A stretch of 64,000 bases of DNA from Eremophila alpestris peregrina (Eukaryota > Chordata > Aves > Passeriformes > Alaudidae). Under the pieces are notes generated by a model. The model worked only from the letters and a program-made list of their open reading frames with translations, was not told where the DNA came from and did no database searches. This document shows positions 1 through 11,400 of the stretch, piece after piece; the stretch's first letter is position 1, and each line of letters begins with the position of its first letter. Location: positions 248,001 through 312,000 of the forward strand of contig WMCF01000110.1 of the NCBI GenBank assembly GCA_009792885.1, in the 5' to 3' direction. The position numbers and the translations under genes are program-made.

Positions 1-2514
1 TTATAACACTATGAACAGAACCAAGAATTTATTCTTTCTAGTCCTCTGTTGCTTTTTCACAGAGTGCTTTTCATAACCTCTTTACCCACAATACAATTTT
101 AGTATGTTATCTCGTAGGCAAAGATGTTAATAAAAAGTAGAAACACTACAGTGTAATTTTTGTGCAAGTAATAAGGTCTACAAAGAATGCTATAGAATAC
201 ACTAATAAAGTGCAGAGTGAGTATAAACTTTTTTACTAAATTCAGAAGGATAGTTACAAGAACTGAAAGGTTTTTTGGAAACTGAAGTCTAAAGCTTTAA
301 CACACATCAATTTCATTGTGAAATACAGAATCATGCTGAGCCAAGTATGTATGGGCAGCTGTGAATTAGAGATAGTCTGATTTATCATAAGTACCTGTAT
401 GAGTTATTAATCAGTTGCTCAGCTCAGTCAAATGTAAATGTTTGAGGTCTGTCCTTTATGCTGTTTTTTAATCCCATGTGCAGGGATATTTGTTCAGAAT
501 TATGCAAGAAGCAAGGTGACCAAGCAAAACTTACGAGCTAATGAAAGTAGCCTAGACATTTTAACGTGTTCAGCAGTTTATCAGAACAATTGCCTGAGGG
601 TGTAAATAAATATCTAACACCTAAACACGGACCACAGCATAATTTTTGCTGCTTGTATCAACAAATGCCACAGAGATATTCCTCCTGATGTTTTTGTGAC
701 AGCCATGGCTGCTCTAAGTGTTCTTTAATTTTCTGTTTGGGGGATATAGCAAGTCAAAATCTCTTGGAAGATCTAGAGGGGACCAAAAAGAACCAAGAGG
801 TGCCACACACATCATCTAAGAAGGGAAAGGTACCTGAAGGACAGAGGCTCAGTCTGTAGAGTTTACAAAAGTTTATGAAAATAAATATTCATAAAACCAT
901 TCAACTTTGATGTTGGTAGTGTCTTTTTAGAATAATATGTGAGGAGGGGGGGTTGTGAACACATGAGTACAGCCCTTCAGCTGAGTTATAATTAATACAA
1001 CTAAATTAACATATTCCTGATTTTTATTATCATTAATATCATTATTATTATGCCCAATTGCAGATGCTCAGTAGCCTAAAACTTCCACAGAAAGGGTTAA
1101 CCTTGCTGATCTACTGAGGATTAAAAGCTTTAGAGATGAAAACACATTGATTTATTCTCATGTGATGTTAATATTTGCTGTATTTAATGCTGCTGAGAAT
1201 TTATCAGCAGAACTAAATTTAGTGTTTTAAATGCTATGTTTTAGTTCTCACTATTTGAATATATTAATATCACAGGGAGTTCTTGATTTTGCAGTGTTTG
1301 GCTATCAATTGTCCTGGCACAGAATCTAGTTAAAATCAGATTACTTTTCTTGCCTTTGCTAAGTAGTATTTTAATTTTATTTGATCTCACTGATAGCAGA
1401 GAGATTATTTACTTGAAGGAGCTTTATAGTCTTAAAATGTCCTTGTCATTCAAAGCATGACAAAGTATGCATATATAGCTATAACTCCATATATTGCATA
1501 TGCAATACAGAGACATAAACTTTACAATCCTCAGCAGAAACACAGACTTTAAATAAACAAAAAAGGACCAGAAACAACAGTTAGGAATTTGTGACCTTTG
1601 GATTTTTAAGTACGAAGGAAAGCCTTTTACATTTAATAATGTACAGCTTCAAAAATACATTAAGTGTACAGTCTCAAAGAAATCACAAATCATGGTAGCA
1701 AAACTGAAATATGATGAAGCAGAGATGTTTGTTTATTTTTAAACTTTGAGCATTCCGTTCATTCACCAGGGGAGCTGAATTCCTATGGGACAATCAGAAT
1801 TGGATATTCCTTTTGAGACCATGCAGGACATCTGTTGGAGTCAGCACAAGATTTGCCTAAAGCCTAAGAGCCAAAGCTGGCTTTTGTGGAGAAGAGTGGT
1901 TATTTTTGCCATTCTTCAGTGATGTGTCTTCAGTCATTTCTGGAGAAAGTTCTGTTGCTTCTGTCCCTTGTTTCCAATTTTTCCTTCTCAGTTTCTCCCA
2001 TCCTGAATTTACCGTGGTGTTCTTGACCTTTGTTTTTAATTTCTTCACAACTCCATTCTTCCCACCCACTTCACTCCCAATATGTCATCTCGTTAGAATA
2101 TAATATAATTATTGATACCAGTGATGAAAAGTCATCACTGGATTTTTGGCTGGGTTAAGAAACTGAGAACTCCCTGGAGTTAAGAAGCTGAGAACGCGGA
2201 CTTCTGAGTCACTCGTGCAACTGTATTCATATTCAGAAAGTGCAGTTGTGGCATGTTTCCAAAGATTTCTTTGGAACCAAGTGTCCCTGAAATGTACCTT
2301 CAAAGTGAGAGCCACCCCTTTAGCAAGGCCCCACACTCTTTCCTTCCCTCCCTCCCCCATTGCCGCTGTTCAAACCCAATACATAAGCATGCTTTCAATA
2401 CAAAGTGAGTAAATGAATTAGAATTACCTCCTTCCCTCCTTCTTGAGCACCTAGATGCAGGGTCTCTCAGCTTAAGGATACGATGAGAGCAGCTCTCTGA
2501 GCAGCCCGGACAAC
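1..2514. other. AT-rich non-coding stretch
   Basis: I see no gene, RNA or clear mobile element here. Open frames are short and unsupported. The longest worth naming is a 70-codon frame on the minus strand at 1857-2069, lysine-rich and without recognisable family features. It may be chance or a decayed exon. Confidence 0.6.
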
Positions 2515-2546
2515 TGTCACCTGGCAGAAATTAGATGTCCCCCCTC

Positions 2547-2570
2547 AAAAAAAAAAAAAAAAAAAAAAAA
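2547..2570 (+). repeat. A24 homopolymer
   Basis: An uninterrupted run of 24 A is followed by one G and seven T. It sits exactly at the edge of the CpG-dense patch to its right. A poly(A) run beside GC-rich sequence can mark retroposition, but the order (A-run 5' of the GC-rich block) does not fit a plus-strand retroposed transcript, and no target duplication is obvious. Confidence 0.85.
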
Positions 2571-2584
2571 GTTTTTTTGACTAA

Positions 2585-2930
2585 GTCGGATGTTCCTCCT
2601 GGTTCGCTGAGGGAGCGGCTGGGACCGGCCGATCCGCAGCGGAGGGGCCGATCTCGGGCGTTTCTCTTGCGGCAGGGCAGCTGCAGGGCAAGGGAGCCAG
2701 CGGGGATCCGGCAGCTCTGGGGGGAACCCTTGAGGAAGAATCAGATCTACAACAAAAACGAGGTGACAGCAGAGGCAGAGAGGACCGGTTCGGGAGCCTC
2801 CTGAAGGGCAAGGAGCGGTCCCGGGCCGGCCGGGAGAGGAGGAGTTTGCGGCACCTGCAGGCATCAAGTGCAGCGGCTGGACAGGCAGTGGCAGTGCAGC
2901 TGCCTGCTCCTGGCAGTGACTCTGAGATGG
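2585..2930. other. CpG-dense GC-rich patch
   Basis: About 350 bases are clearly GC-rich and contain many CpGs, particularly at 2600-2670 and 2810-2850, in otherwise AT-rich DNA. Open frames cross it on both strands (for example 2517-3020 minus and 2535-2804 plus), but their composition is what open GC-rich sequence gives by chance, and none shows a domain I recognise. It could be a small CpG island, an unrecognised exon or promoter, or a GC-rich repeat fragment. Confidence 0.5.
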
Positions 2931-2959
2931 CTTCCCTACTGAAAGCGCTGCCGTGCTAC

Positions 2960-5219
2960 AGAAACTCAAGTCACACTGCACGGGTTTTACACCCCTGTGC
3001 TTTGTTCTAGAATAACACATGGTTTCTAGAACACATAGTTTCCTCAGAAGCAGGTCTCATCTGTAAGAAACGGATTTTATTGGATGCTAAAACCTCATAC
3101 TCAGTGGCGCAACATAAAGCTGAGATTTCCCCACAGGGATTAATTTTAAGAAAAATCTAATAGCGAGGAAAGATACATGAACTTACTGACACTGCCCCTA
3201 TTCTGCCAGGACTTCAGGATATTTTGCCTTATAACACTTAGATTCCATCTGAATCAGATATTCTATATAAGGACATTCTACATAATCCAGAGACACTTCT
3301 AGGTTTACCAGTTCATGTCCTCATACTGAGGCAGAATTTCTGATCTGAGGCACTGGGGAAACTTCTATGAAAAATTCTCTCTAAGTATTCCAAATGACAG
3401 ATGTTGTCTCTTCGTTTTCCCTTTTGTAGGTACATCAGTCAAGTGGAGGTGATTTGGGAAACACTAATAAGGGAAAACCATGATTATTATTTTATTTGGT
3501 GAATAATTAACTAATTACTTTGACCTCCAGTAAAGGTCTAGATGAATTTGGATTAAAACAATGGATTAGGGCTACAGAGATCTAAATTTTAGTACTATCT
3601 CTGGTGTAGAAATCCTGTTCTGACATATTTTAGTTTTTTTCAGCTGTGAATCTCAATTCCTACTTGTTTACCTTCAGAAAAATGAAGAATGAGGGCATGA
3701 GCTATTATGTTACTATGGAAATGAGTGCCGCAAAAGACCCCAGAATAAATACTGGAAAAATATGCAGCCACCACCTTATCATCTCCTCAATAAATCCTAC
3801 CTGTCCCACGCCATACAATTTGTCATTAGTATGTTAAAGAAAGATGTATACACTTCAAATGTTGAGCCTTATGTAAGGCAGTCCCATCATACATAAACAC
3901 AAGCTAGTAAGAGTAACATAAAGAATTCCTGCATTCTGTACAATATTGTCAATATGCTTTGCTCTGATACAAACACAGCAATATGTGAGCATACTAATTA
4001 TCCATATACAGCCCCCTTTTTTTTTCCTGAGGAAGACAAAATAATCCTTATTTTCAAAATCTACCTCATTTTTTTGCTAATTCCTGTGCATTCAAATGGA
4101 TTGTTTAAGCTAAATAAATTCCCTGTTTTTCTTAGATTATCTTGCGTGGCTCTGTAAACTGTTGTTCATTTGAGTGAGGAAATATCCTTGTGTGATTTTC
4201 AGTTTCAGCATGGTAACAGTGGCCAATGGTTGCAGTAAACCATGTCTGAAGTCAAGGCCTGGACATGGCGTTAGCCAGCAGCTCTTCCTACTGTTACCTT
4301 TCTTCAATAAATTCACAGGCCTCCTGCCAGGTGTACTAATACATATGGACTTTACAATTAGACCAGTGCTTTAGAGATTAATACAAAGTGAATAGTACTG
4401 CATGTTTAAATGAATACAGTGGCTGAGTTGTATCAGTTGCTATTGGTATCTATCCAGCTGCTTAAGTAATCAGAGTGAATTGAGCTACAACCATCTCAGG
4501 TAACATGGCAATGGACACAGTGCGTGGTCACAGAGCAGCAGCTCAGCTTTTTAAACAACACAAAACTTCCAGTTGTTCTCAAGGGTTAAAGGTATATCCT
4601 AATGTCACAGCAATATTAATCAGATCTAGTTGAATACCATAATTATTTAAGGACCTTTCTGTGTTTCCCAAGGTATGTAATGAAATATACATTTATATAA
4701 CCATAAGATAGGAGACTAATTGATCAAGAAAAACTTGGAGAAGAGTTGTGAGTATTCTGAAGTAAAATGTTTACCAAAAGCTTTATATACTTGAGTAATA
4801 ACAGAGGCTGGTTTCATTATAGAAAAAAGCTAAGAATACTTTGATTTCCCTCTAGGTCCTGTAGTCGTAATAAATGTAAAAAAAAAAAAAAAATTAATGC
4901 TGGACATTTCTCCATCATGTCCTTCTACTATGCCCAGAGCTGGTGAAAAGTTGGAGAAATAATTAAAACTGCATCTACAGCTTCTCTGGGGTTAGATCTA
5001 TAGTTAGCATTTGGAGAGCTGCAGTCCTTTTAGTGATTTTACGCAATAGAGCCTGGGTATATATAGATCACTTGTAAATTTTTTTTTATTTCATTACGCA
5101 AAAAAGAAAAAAGCCTTTTTGGCTCTGAATTCACACATGAGGAGGGAAAAGCCACCTAACCCTTGCTTCTGAACAACCTAAATATCAAACACTTCAGAAT
5201 GGACAACAAGTTTCCTTTA
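2960..5219. other. Non-coding stretch, nothing recognised
   Basis: AT-rich sequence with short A or T runs (for example around 4880) and no open frame above about 67 codons. I recognise no repeat family or RNA gene. Confidence 0.6.
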
Positions 5220-6585
5220 ATTTCAGTGAAGTTTGAAACTGTCTTCTGTCAAGTCAGAAGGAGAACCTCTTAATTCACAGTCTCCAACAGCAATGAAGGT
5301 GAGTGTTCCCAGCCTTGCAAGAGGCCTTATGGACTCCGGCCAAGTGTGCATGCAGAGTCTGGATGAGTGATCCATGATCTTCCTGGTGCTGGGTGGTGCT
5401 TTGGAAGTTGCCATCAGTCAGCAGTGCCCATCCAGGAGCCGTTGTCTCTGTTTCCCCATCAATGTCTTCCCAAGGTAGCCAGGTACCACAGAATGCTTGT
5501 AACAGTGCAGGTGAGCTATGCAAGGAAATGCTTCCCTGAGACTGGCCTTGGGGTGAGTTTGAGGCTTGGGGAACCAGGAGGGTGTCATTATTGACAGTCT
5601 GGACATTTCTTGAATAGTTTTCCATTCCGAGGACAGCTGGTGACCATGAGTAAGACCATGACCCTTCAGCAAAGGGTCACCCCACATCAGTAGCAGCTCT
5701 TCATTCTCTGCTCTGTCTCCAATCTGTCACAAGAAACAGGATGTGGAAGGAGTGCCATAATGCTCCAGATCATGAAGAGCTTCTGAGCAAGTTCTGGGGT
5801 GATGCTTGGAGAGGAGTCATGAGCAGCAGAGAACACCAGGCAGGTCACAGTCTGCCATTCTGTGACGCCAGCATCCACACTTCAGTGATGCACAATGGAT
5901 GTCTCTCCCAATGTTCCAGTGCACCTCTGCACACCTCTGGGGCTACACTTTCTACTTCTCTTCTTCTCACCCATGTCTTCTGTGCACTGTATGTATTTCA
6001 TGGCAGTCACCAAAAGCTCTGTCTTTTCTTCCCCTCCTCAGATGCCCTTGCACTTCACTTTCTCCAGTCCTACCTCTGCTGACATAAACAACTCCAATGA
6101 TCCAATGACCCTTTTCCCTATTGCTTCCAGCATGGATTGATCTGGTCCCAGATTTGGGATTTAGGGCAGCATTGTTTAGGCAATGTCAAACTTATCTGAT
6201 GTTGCAGCTATAGCTGAACTGATGCTCTTCTCTTGCAAGGCTCCCTTCCCAACATGTCTCCAGATCTCCTGTCCAGGTTATCTGTGCATTTTGGCCATCT
6301 CTCAGGAAACACTCCATCATGGCTTGTGGAATCTAGCCATTCCTCATAGTTCCACCTGAAACTTTTCCTGGCTTCCTGAACCCCCAGTGCTGAATTTCTG
6401 ATTATTTGTCACAGACCAAACTTTAACATTGCTATTTTTCCACAGCTATGGATCCATTAACTCAGATCTCATGGTTTGGTGATGCTCTCCTTTCTGGGGT
6501 GCAGCAGGGACTCCTGCAGAGGGCAGCCTCCAACTAGCAGTGTGTTTCCAAGAGCCACAGGGGAGACATCACATCGTATCACTAG
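5220..6585. other. Upstream flank of the RING gene, moderately GC, no clear ORF
   Basis: Base composition rises relative to the preceding DNA. Open frames on both strands reach at most about 116 codons and overlap each other, so I do not call them genes. The part at 5757-5900 is similar to sequence downstream of the RING gene (see the repeat entries). This flank may contain 5' untranslated exons or the promoter, but no TATA box or splice pair is convincing enough to place. Confidence 0.45.
5757..5900 (+). repeat. Flanking duplicated unit, copy 1 (upstream of RING gene)
   Basis: This block shares an ordered series of words with two blocks downstream of the RING gene: 'GCCATAATG', 'TGGGGTGATGCTTGGAGAGG', 'CACCAGGCAGGTCA', 'TCTGTGACGCCAGC' and 'TCAGTGATGCAC'. 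The matches are diverged and contain indels. They show that the DNA around the gene was duplicated or that both sides carry the same dispersed repeat. Confidence 0.55.
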
Positions 6586-6720
6586 GTGGTAGACGTGATA
6601 GTAATCCCAATAATAATCCTAGGAATAACCATAATCCTGGTGGTAGATTATGACTGTGACCTCACATCTGCTGCTCCAGGTGTTGTCAGAGCCTGGGCCA
6701 GCCTGTGGGAACAAGCAGAC

Positions 6721-7752
6721 ATGGCCACAGGGAAGGACTGGAGCTGCCCCATCTGCTGCGATGCACCAGATGACGTCGCTTATGCGATGCCCTGCAGCCA
6801 CCGGTTCTGCCTTGGCTGCATCCTGCGCTGGGCAGAAAGAAATCCTGCCTGCCCACTCTGCAGAAGATCCATCTTGACACTGAAGTTTTCTGATCATGGT
6901 GGAGATGACTACCTATATTGTGTCATCACACCTCCCAGAGAAGTGCCAGAGACCAGCAGCCAGGGAGCAGAAGCTCCTAGAGGCCTGGCTGAAAACACGC
7001 CCCATGGCCCTGCAGATTCTCTTGCTTCTTCTCCACAAGGAATAACAGACCATGCTCAGCAGCAGGCTGCAGGACCAGAGGCTGTGGGTGGCATCCTGCC
7101 CGAGCTTTGGGCAGAACTTTTCCGAAGACGACGGAACCTCCTGGACCCTGTGCGGCCATGGCTGCGCCAGGGCCTGGAGATGATCTATGGGGGCGAGTGG
7201 TATCAGGTGAAGAGTGCAGAGAGCGGCATTGTGCTTGCACTCTGTGTCTATGGTCCAGATAGGGAGGTCTTGGTCCAGAGATTGCAGCCCCGTCTCCAGC
7301 AATACACTGCATCCCTGGTTCATGGCATCCTCAATATCATTGAGACCCAGTGCAGCGAGGAGGTTCAGAGGCTGTGGCACTCTCACACTGCCAGGGAGGA
7401 CGATGAAATCCCTGCTGCCACCTCTGATCCCCCTGCCTCCCAGGTCGGTTCTCCCACCCCCAGCCAGGCCCCATCCAGTGGCATCACAAATTCCAACACG
7501 GAGGAGGAAGCCAGAACATCAGAGACTGCCATCCATGGACATCCCAGCCAGTCCCCATCTGTATCCATCACTGCAGAGCAGGTGCAGCCCCAGGAAGAGC
7601 TGGGGGAGACAAGAGTGGCTGCAGGTTCCTCTGCTCCTGGCCAGGGCAGTGACCATGCACCTGTGACATCCCAGCGCCGCCGAAAGAGGAGGGCCCCTGT
7701 GTCCCCAGATGCCTCCCATTCCAGCAAGAGGCACCGCCGTGATCGGCTCTAG
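6721..7752 (+). CDS. Topors-like RING-finger E3 ubiquitin ligase (passerine multi-copy family)
   Basis: The ORF encodes 343 residues in one exon. A C3HC4 RING finger lies at the extreme N-terminus: Cys9, Cys12, Cys25, His27, Cys30, Cys33, Cys44 and Cys47, with the usual CPIC and CPLC knuckles and a Trp (37) before the last pair. RING domains of this type recruit a ubiquitin-charged E2. The section at about 126-220 is hydrophobic and charged, beginning LPELWAELFRRR, and matches my memory of songbird Topors-like proteins. It is followed by a Ser/Pro/Glu-rich linker (about 225-315) and a basic C-terminus with RRRKRR near residue 320, a likely nuclear localisation signal. The start is the first in-frame ATG, with G at -3 and +4. 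The open frame extends upstream to a stop at 6583 but contains no other ATG. All eight zinc ligands are present and there is no frameshift, so it looks functional. It is much shorter than TOPORS proper and lacks its long SR-rich tail. Substrate unknown. Confidence 0.85.
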   Translation: MATGKDWSCPICCDAPDDVAYAMPCSHRFCLGCILRWAERNPACPLCRRSILTLKFSDHGGDDYLYCVITPPREVPETSSQGAEAPRGLAENTPHGPADSLASSPQGITDHAQQQAAGPEAVGGILPELWAELFRRRRNLLDPVRPWLRQGLEMIYGGEWYQVKSAESGIVLALCVYGPDREVLVQRLQPRLQQYTASLVHGILNIIETQCSEEVQRLWHSHTAREDDEIPAATSDPPASQVGSPTPSQAPSSGITNSNTEEEARTSETAIHGHPSQSPSVSITAEQVQPQEELGETRVAAGSSAPGQGSDHAPVTSQRRRKRRAPVSPDASHSSKRHRRDRL

Positions 7753-7787
7753 AAAGGTCACAGCAAACCTTTACTCAAGAAAAAGGA

Positions 7788-7793
7788 AATAAA
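7788..7793 (+). terminator. AATAAA poly(A) signal of the RING gene
   Basis: A canonical AATAAA begins 36 bases after the TAG stop of the RING gene, preceded by an A-rich stretch. This implies a very short 3' untranslated region. No long A tract follows, so there is no direct sign that the gene is a fresh retrocopy. Confidence 0.65.
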
Positions 7794-7934
7794 TGGCTAT
7801 TTCCTTAATGCAATTTCAGGTTAGTTTTTTTTTCCTCATCCTGAAGCATTTTTCCTTTACCCTTACACCCAAGTGTCAGTCAAAGGCTTCTGGAGCCTTG
7901 GGCCATGTTGGCAGAACCGCCTGCCCCAGGAAAT

Positions 7935-8035
7935 GCTGCTGTAGCCACAATGATAAAAGAGCTCATGACAAAACACTGGGGTGGATGCTTAGAGAGGAGT
8001 CATAAGTGAAAGACTGACCAGGCATTCCTCAAGCA
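7935..8035 (+). repeat. Flanking duplicated unit, copy 2
   Basis: This contains 'GCCACAATGAT', 'CTGGGGTGGATGCTTAGAG', 'AGGAGTCATAAG' and 'GACCAGGC', in the same order and orientation as the block at 5757-5840 upstream of the RING gene. It is diverged, with short indels. No coding potential is apparent. Confidence 0.5.
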
Positions 8036-8589
8036 AGCAATGGGAAGCCATGGGTATGCCTTGAACCATTTCTGCTCAGCACCTTAGGGAGAAATGTGCA
8101 ATTTGCTGAAGTAGCTGGGGAGAATCACATTGCTTGTCCTGCTGAGTATTCTTTGTTTAATACAGTCCAGGATACCCAAAGACTGCATGAGTTTCAGAGG
8201 CAGGAAAATCATTTGCATCCTCAATTTTACAGCTAGGTGTCTTGTCTGCTGATGAATGAGAGTTCTTTTGTGTGTTTGTTGATTATTGCTATTAGTCTCA
8301 GACTACTGAGGTCCAATACACAAACTGCTGTGTGGTGCTTTTGTATCCAAAAAATGAGTAAGGACTATAAAACTCGTTGACCATATTCTCAAAACTGTAC
8401 TTTTTTACCAAGTAATAGGAGTAATTTTTTATGTGTTATTTGGCCTGGACCTTTAGAGATGCTCTTAATCTCTTGAAGTTGAGAAGTTGAGGAATGAGAA
8501 GTTCATAGAATTCCTATCTGTGCTGGAGGCTGGGCAGAGCACAAGAGGCTTTGCCCTCATAGACATAGTTTCTGAGGTGGGCCAGCAGA

Positions 8590-8705
8590 AGAGAGCACCA
8601 GGAAGGTCAGTATTGTTGGAGAGCCAGGCTTTGGAGTGTCATAATCTGCTCCTCTGTGACACCACCCTCTACCATTCAGCGATGCACTGTGGCAACCAAG
8701 CTGGC
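8590..8705 (+). repeat. Flanking duplicated unit, copy 3 (second half)
   Basis: The words 'GAGCACCAGGAAGGTCA', 'CTCTGTGACACCACCCTC' and 'TTCAGCGATGCACTGTGG' parallel 5828-5900 upstream of the RING gene, with an insertion of roughly 40 bases between the first two. With copy 2 it suggests that the 5757-5900 block was duplicated and later split, or belongs to a local segmental repeat. Confidence 0.45.
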
Positions 8706-8749
8706 TGGGACGAGTGGTTGTTTAGCCTTGGTGGCTTATGCAGGTGATG

Positions 8750-9245
8750 TAAACCTGAGACCATGGGAGGCGGGATATAGAAAGGATGGAAGTTAGTATG
8801 CTAATAGAATCATTCCATAGTAGGCCATGTTTCTGGTTCTCAGTTGACAGTTATATTAGCAAAAGTGCTGTAGCTTATTCATGCATATTCAAAAAATTTC
8901 TCTTCATGTTTTCTCATTATTTTAAAATTCTAATGTTTTCCACACTTTTTATTCTATTTTCAAAAGAAAAAAAAGGAAAAATCTAGTTAGTGTCTTGCAT
9001 GTATCACATGAAGAATTTTAAAAAACCCGTGTTTTGCAATGTTGTTATGATGGAATTTGTTTTACTGATAACTGTGAATAAAGCACATCTTAACGGGATT
9101 TAAGTTCTGTATAACAAAACTATAAGCCTGATACAAACCTAGTTCAAATCAAAAAAAGTATGGTTTCTGCTGTCATGTAATGATTCTGGTTTTTATAAAC
9201 TGCTGATATAAGTGTTCTGGTAATTAAGTATGCTAAAAACATTTT
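8750..9245. other. AT-rich non-coding stretch
   Basis: No gene, repeat family or RNA is recognised between the RING gene neighbourhood and the provirus. Confidence 0.6.
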
Positions 9246-9251
9246 CTTTAG
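9246..9251. repeat. Left target-site duplication CTTTAG
   Basis: This hexamer directly abuts the LTR end (TGTCGG on the plus strand) and recurs directly after the right end of the element at 15078-15083. A 6-bp duplication is usual for class II (ERVK-type, alpha/beta-retrovirus-like) integrations. Confidence 0.75.
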
Positions 9252-9884
9252 TGTCGGAGTTATCTCTTCTGAAATTAACCCCGGCAATGTGAATCTTTCT
9301 TCTCACCGGCCCATGCTTGAAAGAAGGAATCGGAGAACGTCTGGGTTGCGGACTGCAGATGTTTATTATTTTACAAATCTTATTTCTAAGTTCTTTTTTG
9401 TTCTGTGTGATGTTCACAGGCAGCTGGAAAGATGGTTTCTTTTTTGCTCACGACAGTGTCTGGACTTTTATACCCTAAACCTACGTTAACATTGTTTTTC
9501 TCTAAACACCAATAACTAAAACCCATGTCATGCAGTGAAATTTTACCTTTACCAATCCTAAGAACCCGTCACCCTTTGCAAAGAGGAAAGAGGAAGAGAA
9601 GGACAGGAAAATGTGACTTTATCACATTGATCTGCCACCATATTTGCCCAATATAAAGAATACAGAGAAATCTAAAACTAATATTTATACACCCAGTGAC
9701 ATAATAAAAAACACACAAATCAAACCCCTGTGACCTCCAAATCCTCAGACAACCCCGACAGTGCTTTTTCCACGGGCTGAGACCAAAAACCTCACTATTT
9801 CAGGCACAGGCCAGGGAGGATCACCCCCCCTGTCCAGATTCCTGCCCATCCAGGAGAACCAGAGAGATACTCTGGTTTGCCACA
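9252..9884 (-). repeat. 3' LTR of the provirus
   Basis: The LTR spans 633 bases and reads TGTGGC...CCGACA on the minus strand, so it has the TG...CA ends. TATAAAA is at 9472-9466, and AATAAA is about 100 bases further on at 9367-9362, leaving a U5 of about 110 bases. That order (U3, TATA, R, AATAAA, U5) fixes the orientation. A perfect 8-bp inverted repeat, AACCAGAG and CTCTGGTT with a 5-base loop, lies just inside the U3 end (9857-9877). Confidence 0.75.
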
Positions 9885-9896
9885 TCTCCCCCTTCT
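9885..9896 (-). other. Polypurine tract
   Basis: On the minus strand this reads AGAAGGGGGAGA, directly before the TGTGG start of the LTR at 9884. A purine run at this exact place is the usual primer site for plus-strand synthesis in retroviruses. It independently supports calling the left LTR the 3' LTR. Confidence 0.7.
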
Positions 9897-11400
9897 GTTT
9901 TGCCCAAAGAACACCTCGTTTGTGGCTTTGTTTGTGGCCTGCCGCATTGAAAAATGCGTGAGGATAAAAAGAATCACAAGTGTTACTAAAACATATAAAC
10001 AAATTTTCTAAAGTTCCCCCTACAAAGGTGAAAGATCAAAAAATCAAACACACCATTCAACCAAGATTCAGTAACTTTTCCATGTTTTGTGATGCTTTTT
10101 TGCAATTGCCTGATGTCCCCATGAATTGATTTTGAGCCCATGTGATCCAATTGAGACAAGGCTGCTACTGATGCTACTTATGAAAAACTGCAGCCATAAA
10201 TTTTTGAACCATGCTTCATGTGTGAAAATCATCACCACACTTTGAATCATGTTTCCTTTTTTCTTTTGATGATGTCAGGTTGGATGCCAGCAATGAAAAC
10301 CTTTCAATGTGTGGACTACCTGTGATTTTTGCAGAGACAGCAAGCCAAATTCTGTCCCTACAAATGAAAAATTCTTTGAGGCAATTGTGCTGAAACTTGG
10401 TGAAATGGTTTGTCTGTCTTCCTAGTGTAATTACACCAAGAAGATACATTTCTCTAGATAAAATGATTTGAAGTGACAGCTGTTGTTTTTTCTCTTTTGT
10501 TTGCTTCACTCCTAAAAACCTGAATTTTATACAAAATTTCATCCTCTGTAAAGTTCTCTAAAAATGCAATGACATCAGTCCTGAAAGAAAAACCCCTCAG
10601 TCTTTGATTCTTGTGCATACTGAATGAAGAGATGATCGTGACATCATGTCTGTTCTGTCTGCGTGCACTCTTCTTCGCTGTCTGGATCAGCTTCTGCTCG
10701 TGTCTGCTTTCTGTGTGGCTTCATGTGTCTTGCCAACACCCATTTCTGTCTTCACCTGTGAAAACACAAGCAAAGCCCTTGCTCCCAAGGTTATTAGTTT
10801 GAAATGACGTTTGAGAAGTCTCTGATGATTGATGGAATCGGCTCTGAAAAACCCTTTTCAGAGGCATTATATCTTTGACAAAAATACATAACTCTTATTA
10901 AAACTTTGACAACAAATATGAAAAAATTCTTGATATAACAATTAAGAATATTTAAAATGACAATCACAATCAGTAACTATTAACAACAATGCATGTGAGA
11001 CTAAATGTCTATTAATTACTAAATCACTAAATCAATTACTAAATCCAGAGCCTGCAAACAGCTGACAGATTTTTGAATCAGTGAGAATATGGATATCATC
11101 CCCAGTCATGATTTCCACATTCACTCCAAAATTCATCTCAGCTGTTATAAATATACGATCAAATTTTCAAGTCTAAATGACTCAAATATTTTATTTTTTG
11201 CTGCAGAAAATCTCTGGATTCATTGACAACATTTCTCCAAGCAGTACCAAAAATGCTGGCTGACCCCCAAACTCTGAATTGGAGTAATGTTTCAATATAA
11301 TAGAAATAGAAAGAAGAAACTTGAAATCACCTAAAACGACACGTGTCTCTTAGATACTTAGAAAATGAGATATTAAAACACATAAAAAAAAAGAGAAGCT
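9897..11400 (-). other. Provirus interior, 3' part, decayed
   Basis: This is AT-rich with only short open frames. Minus-strand frames of 108 codons (10216-10542) and 60 codons (10068-10250) overlap in the region where an envelope gene would be expected, but I see no envelope hallmark and do not assign them. No polymerase motif was seen. Confidence 0.4.

Noticed and set aside
1857..2069. 70-codon lysine-rich frame on the minus strand as a gene
   Set aside because: It has no recognisable family and no splice context strong enough. Length is within chance expectation.
6586..6720. Upstream extension of the RING ORF encoding a hydrophobic N-terminus
   Set aside because: The frame is open back to a stop at 6583, but it contains no ATG before 6721. 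The hydrophobic stretch comes from a degenerate ATAATCC-type repeat. Translation is expected to start at 6721.
10068..10542. Envelope-like minus-strand frames in the provirus
   Set aside because: Position would suit an envelope gene, but I could not see fusion peptide, cysteine motif or membrane anchor features, so no assignment is made.
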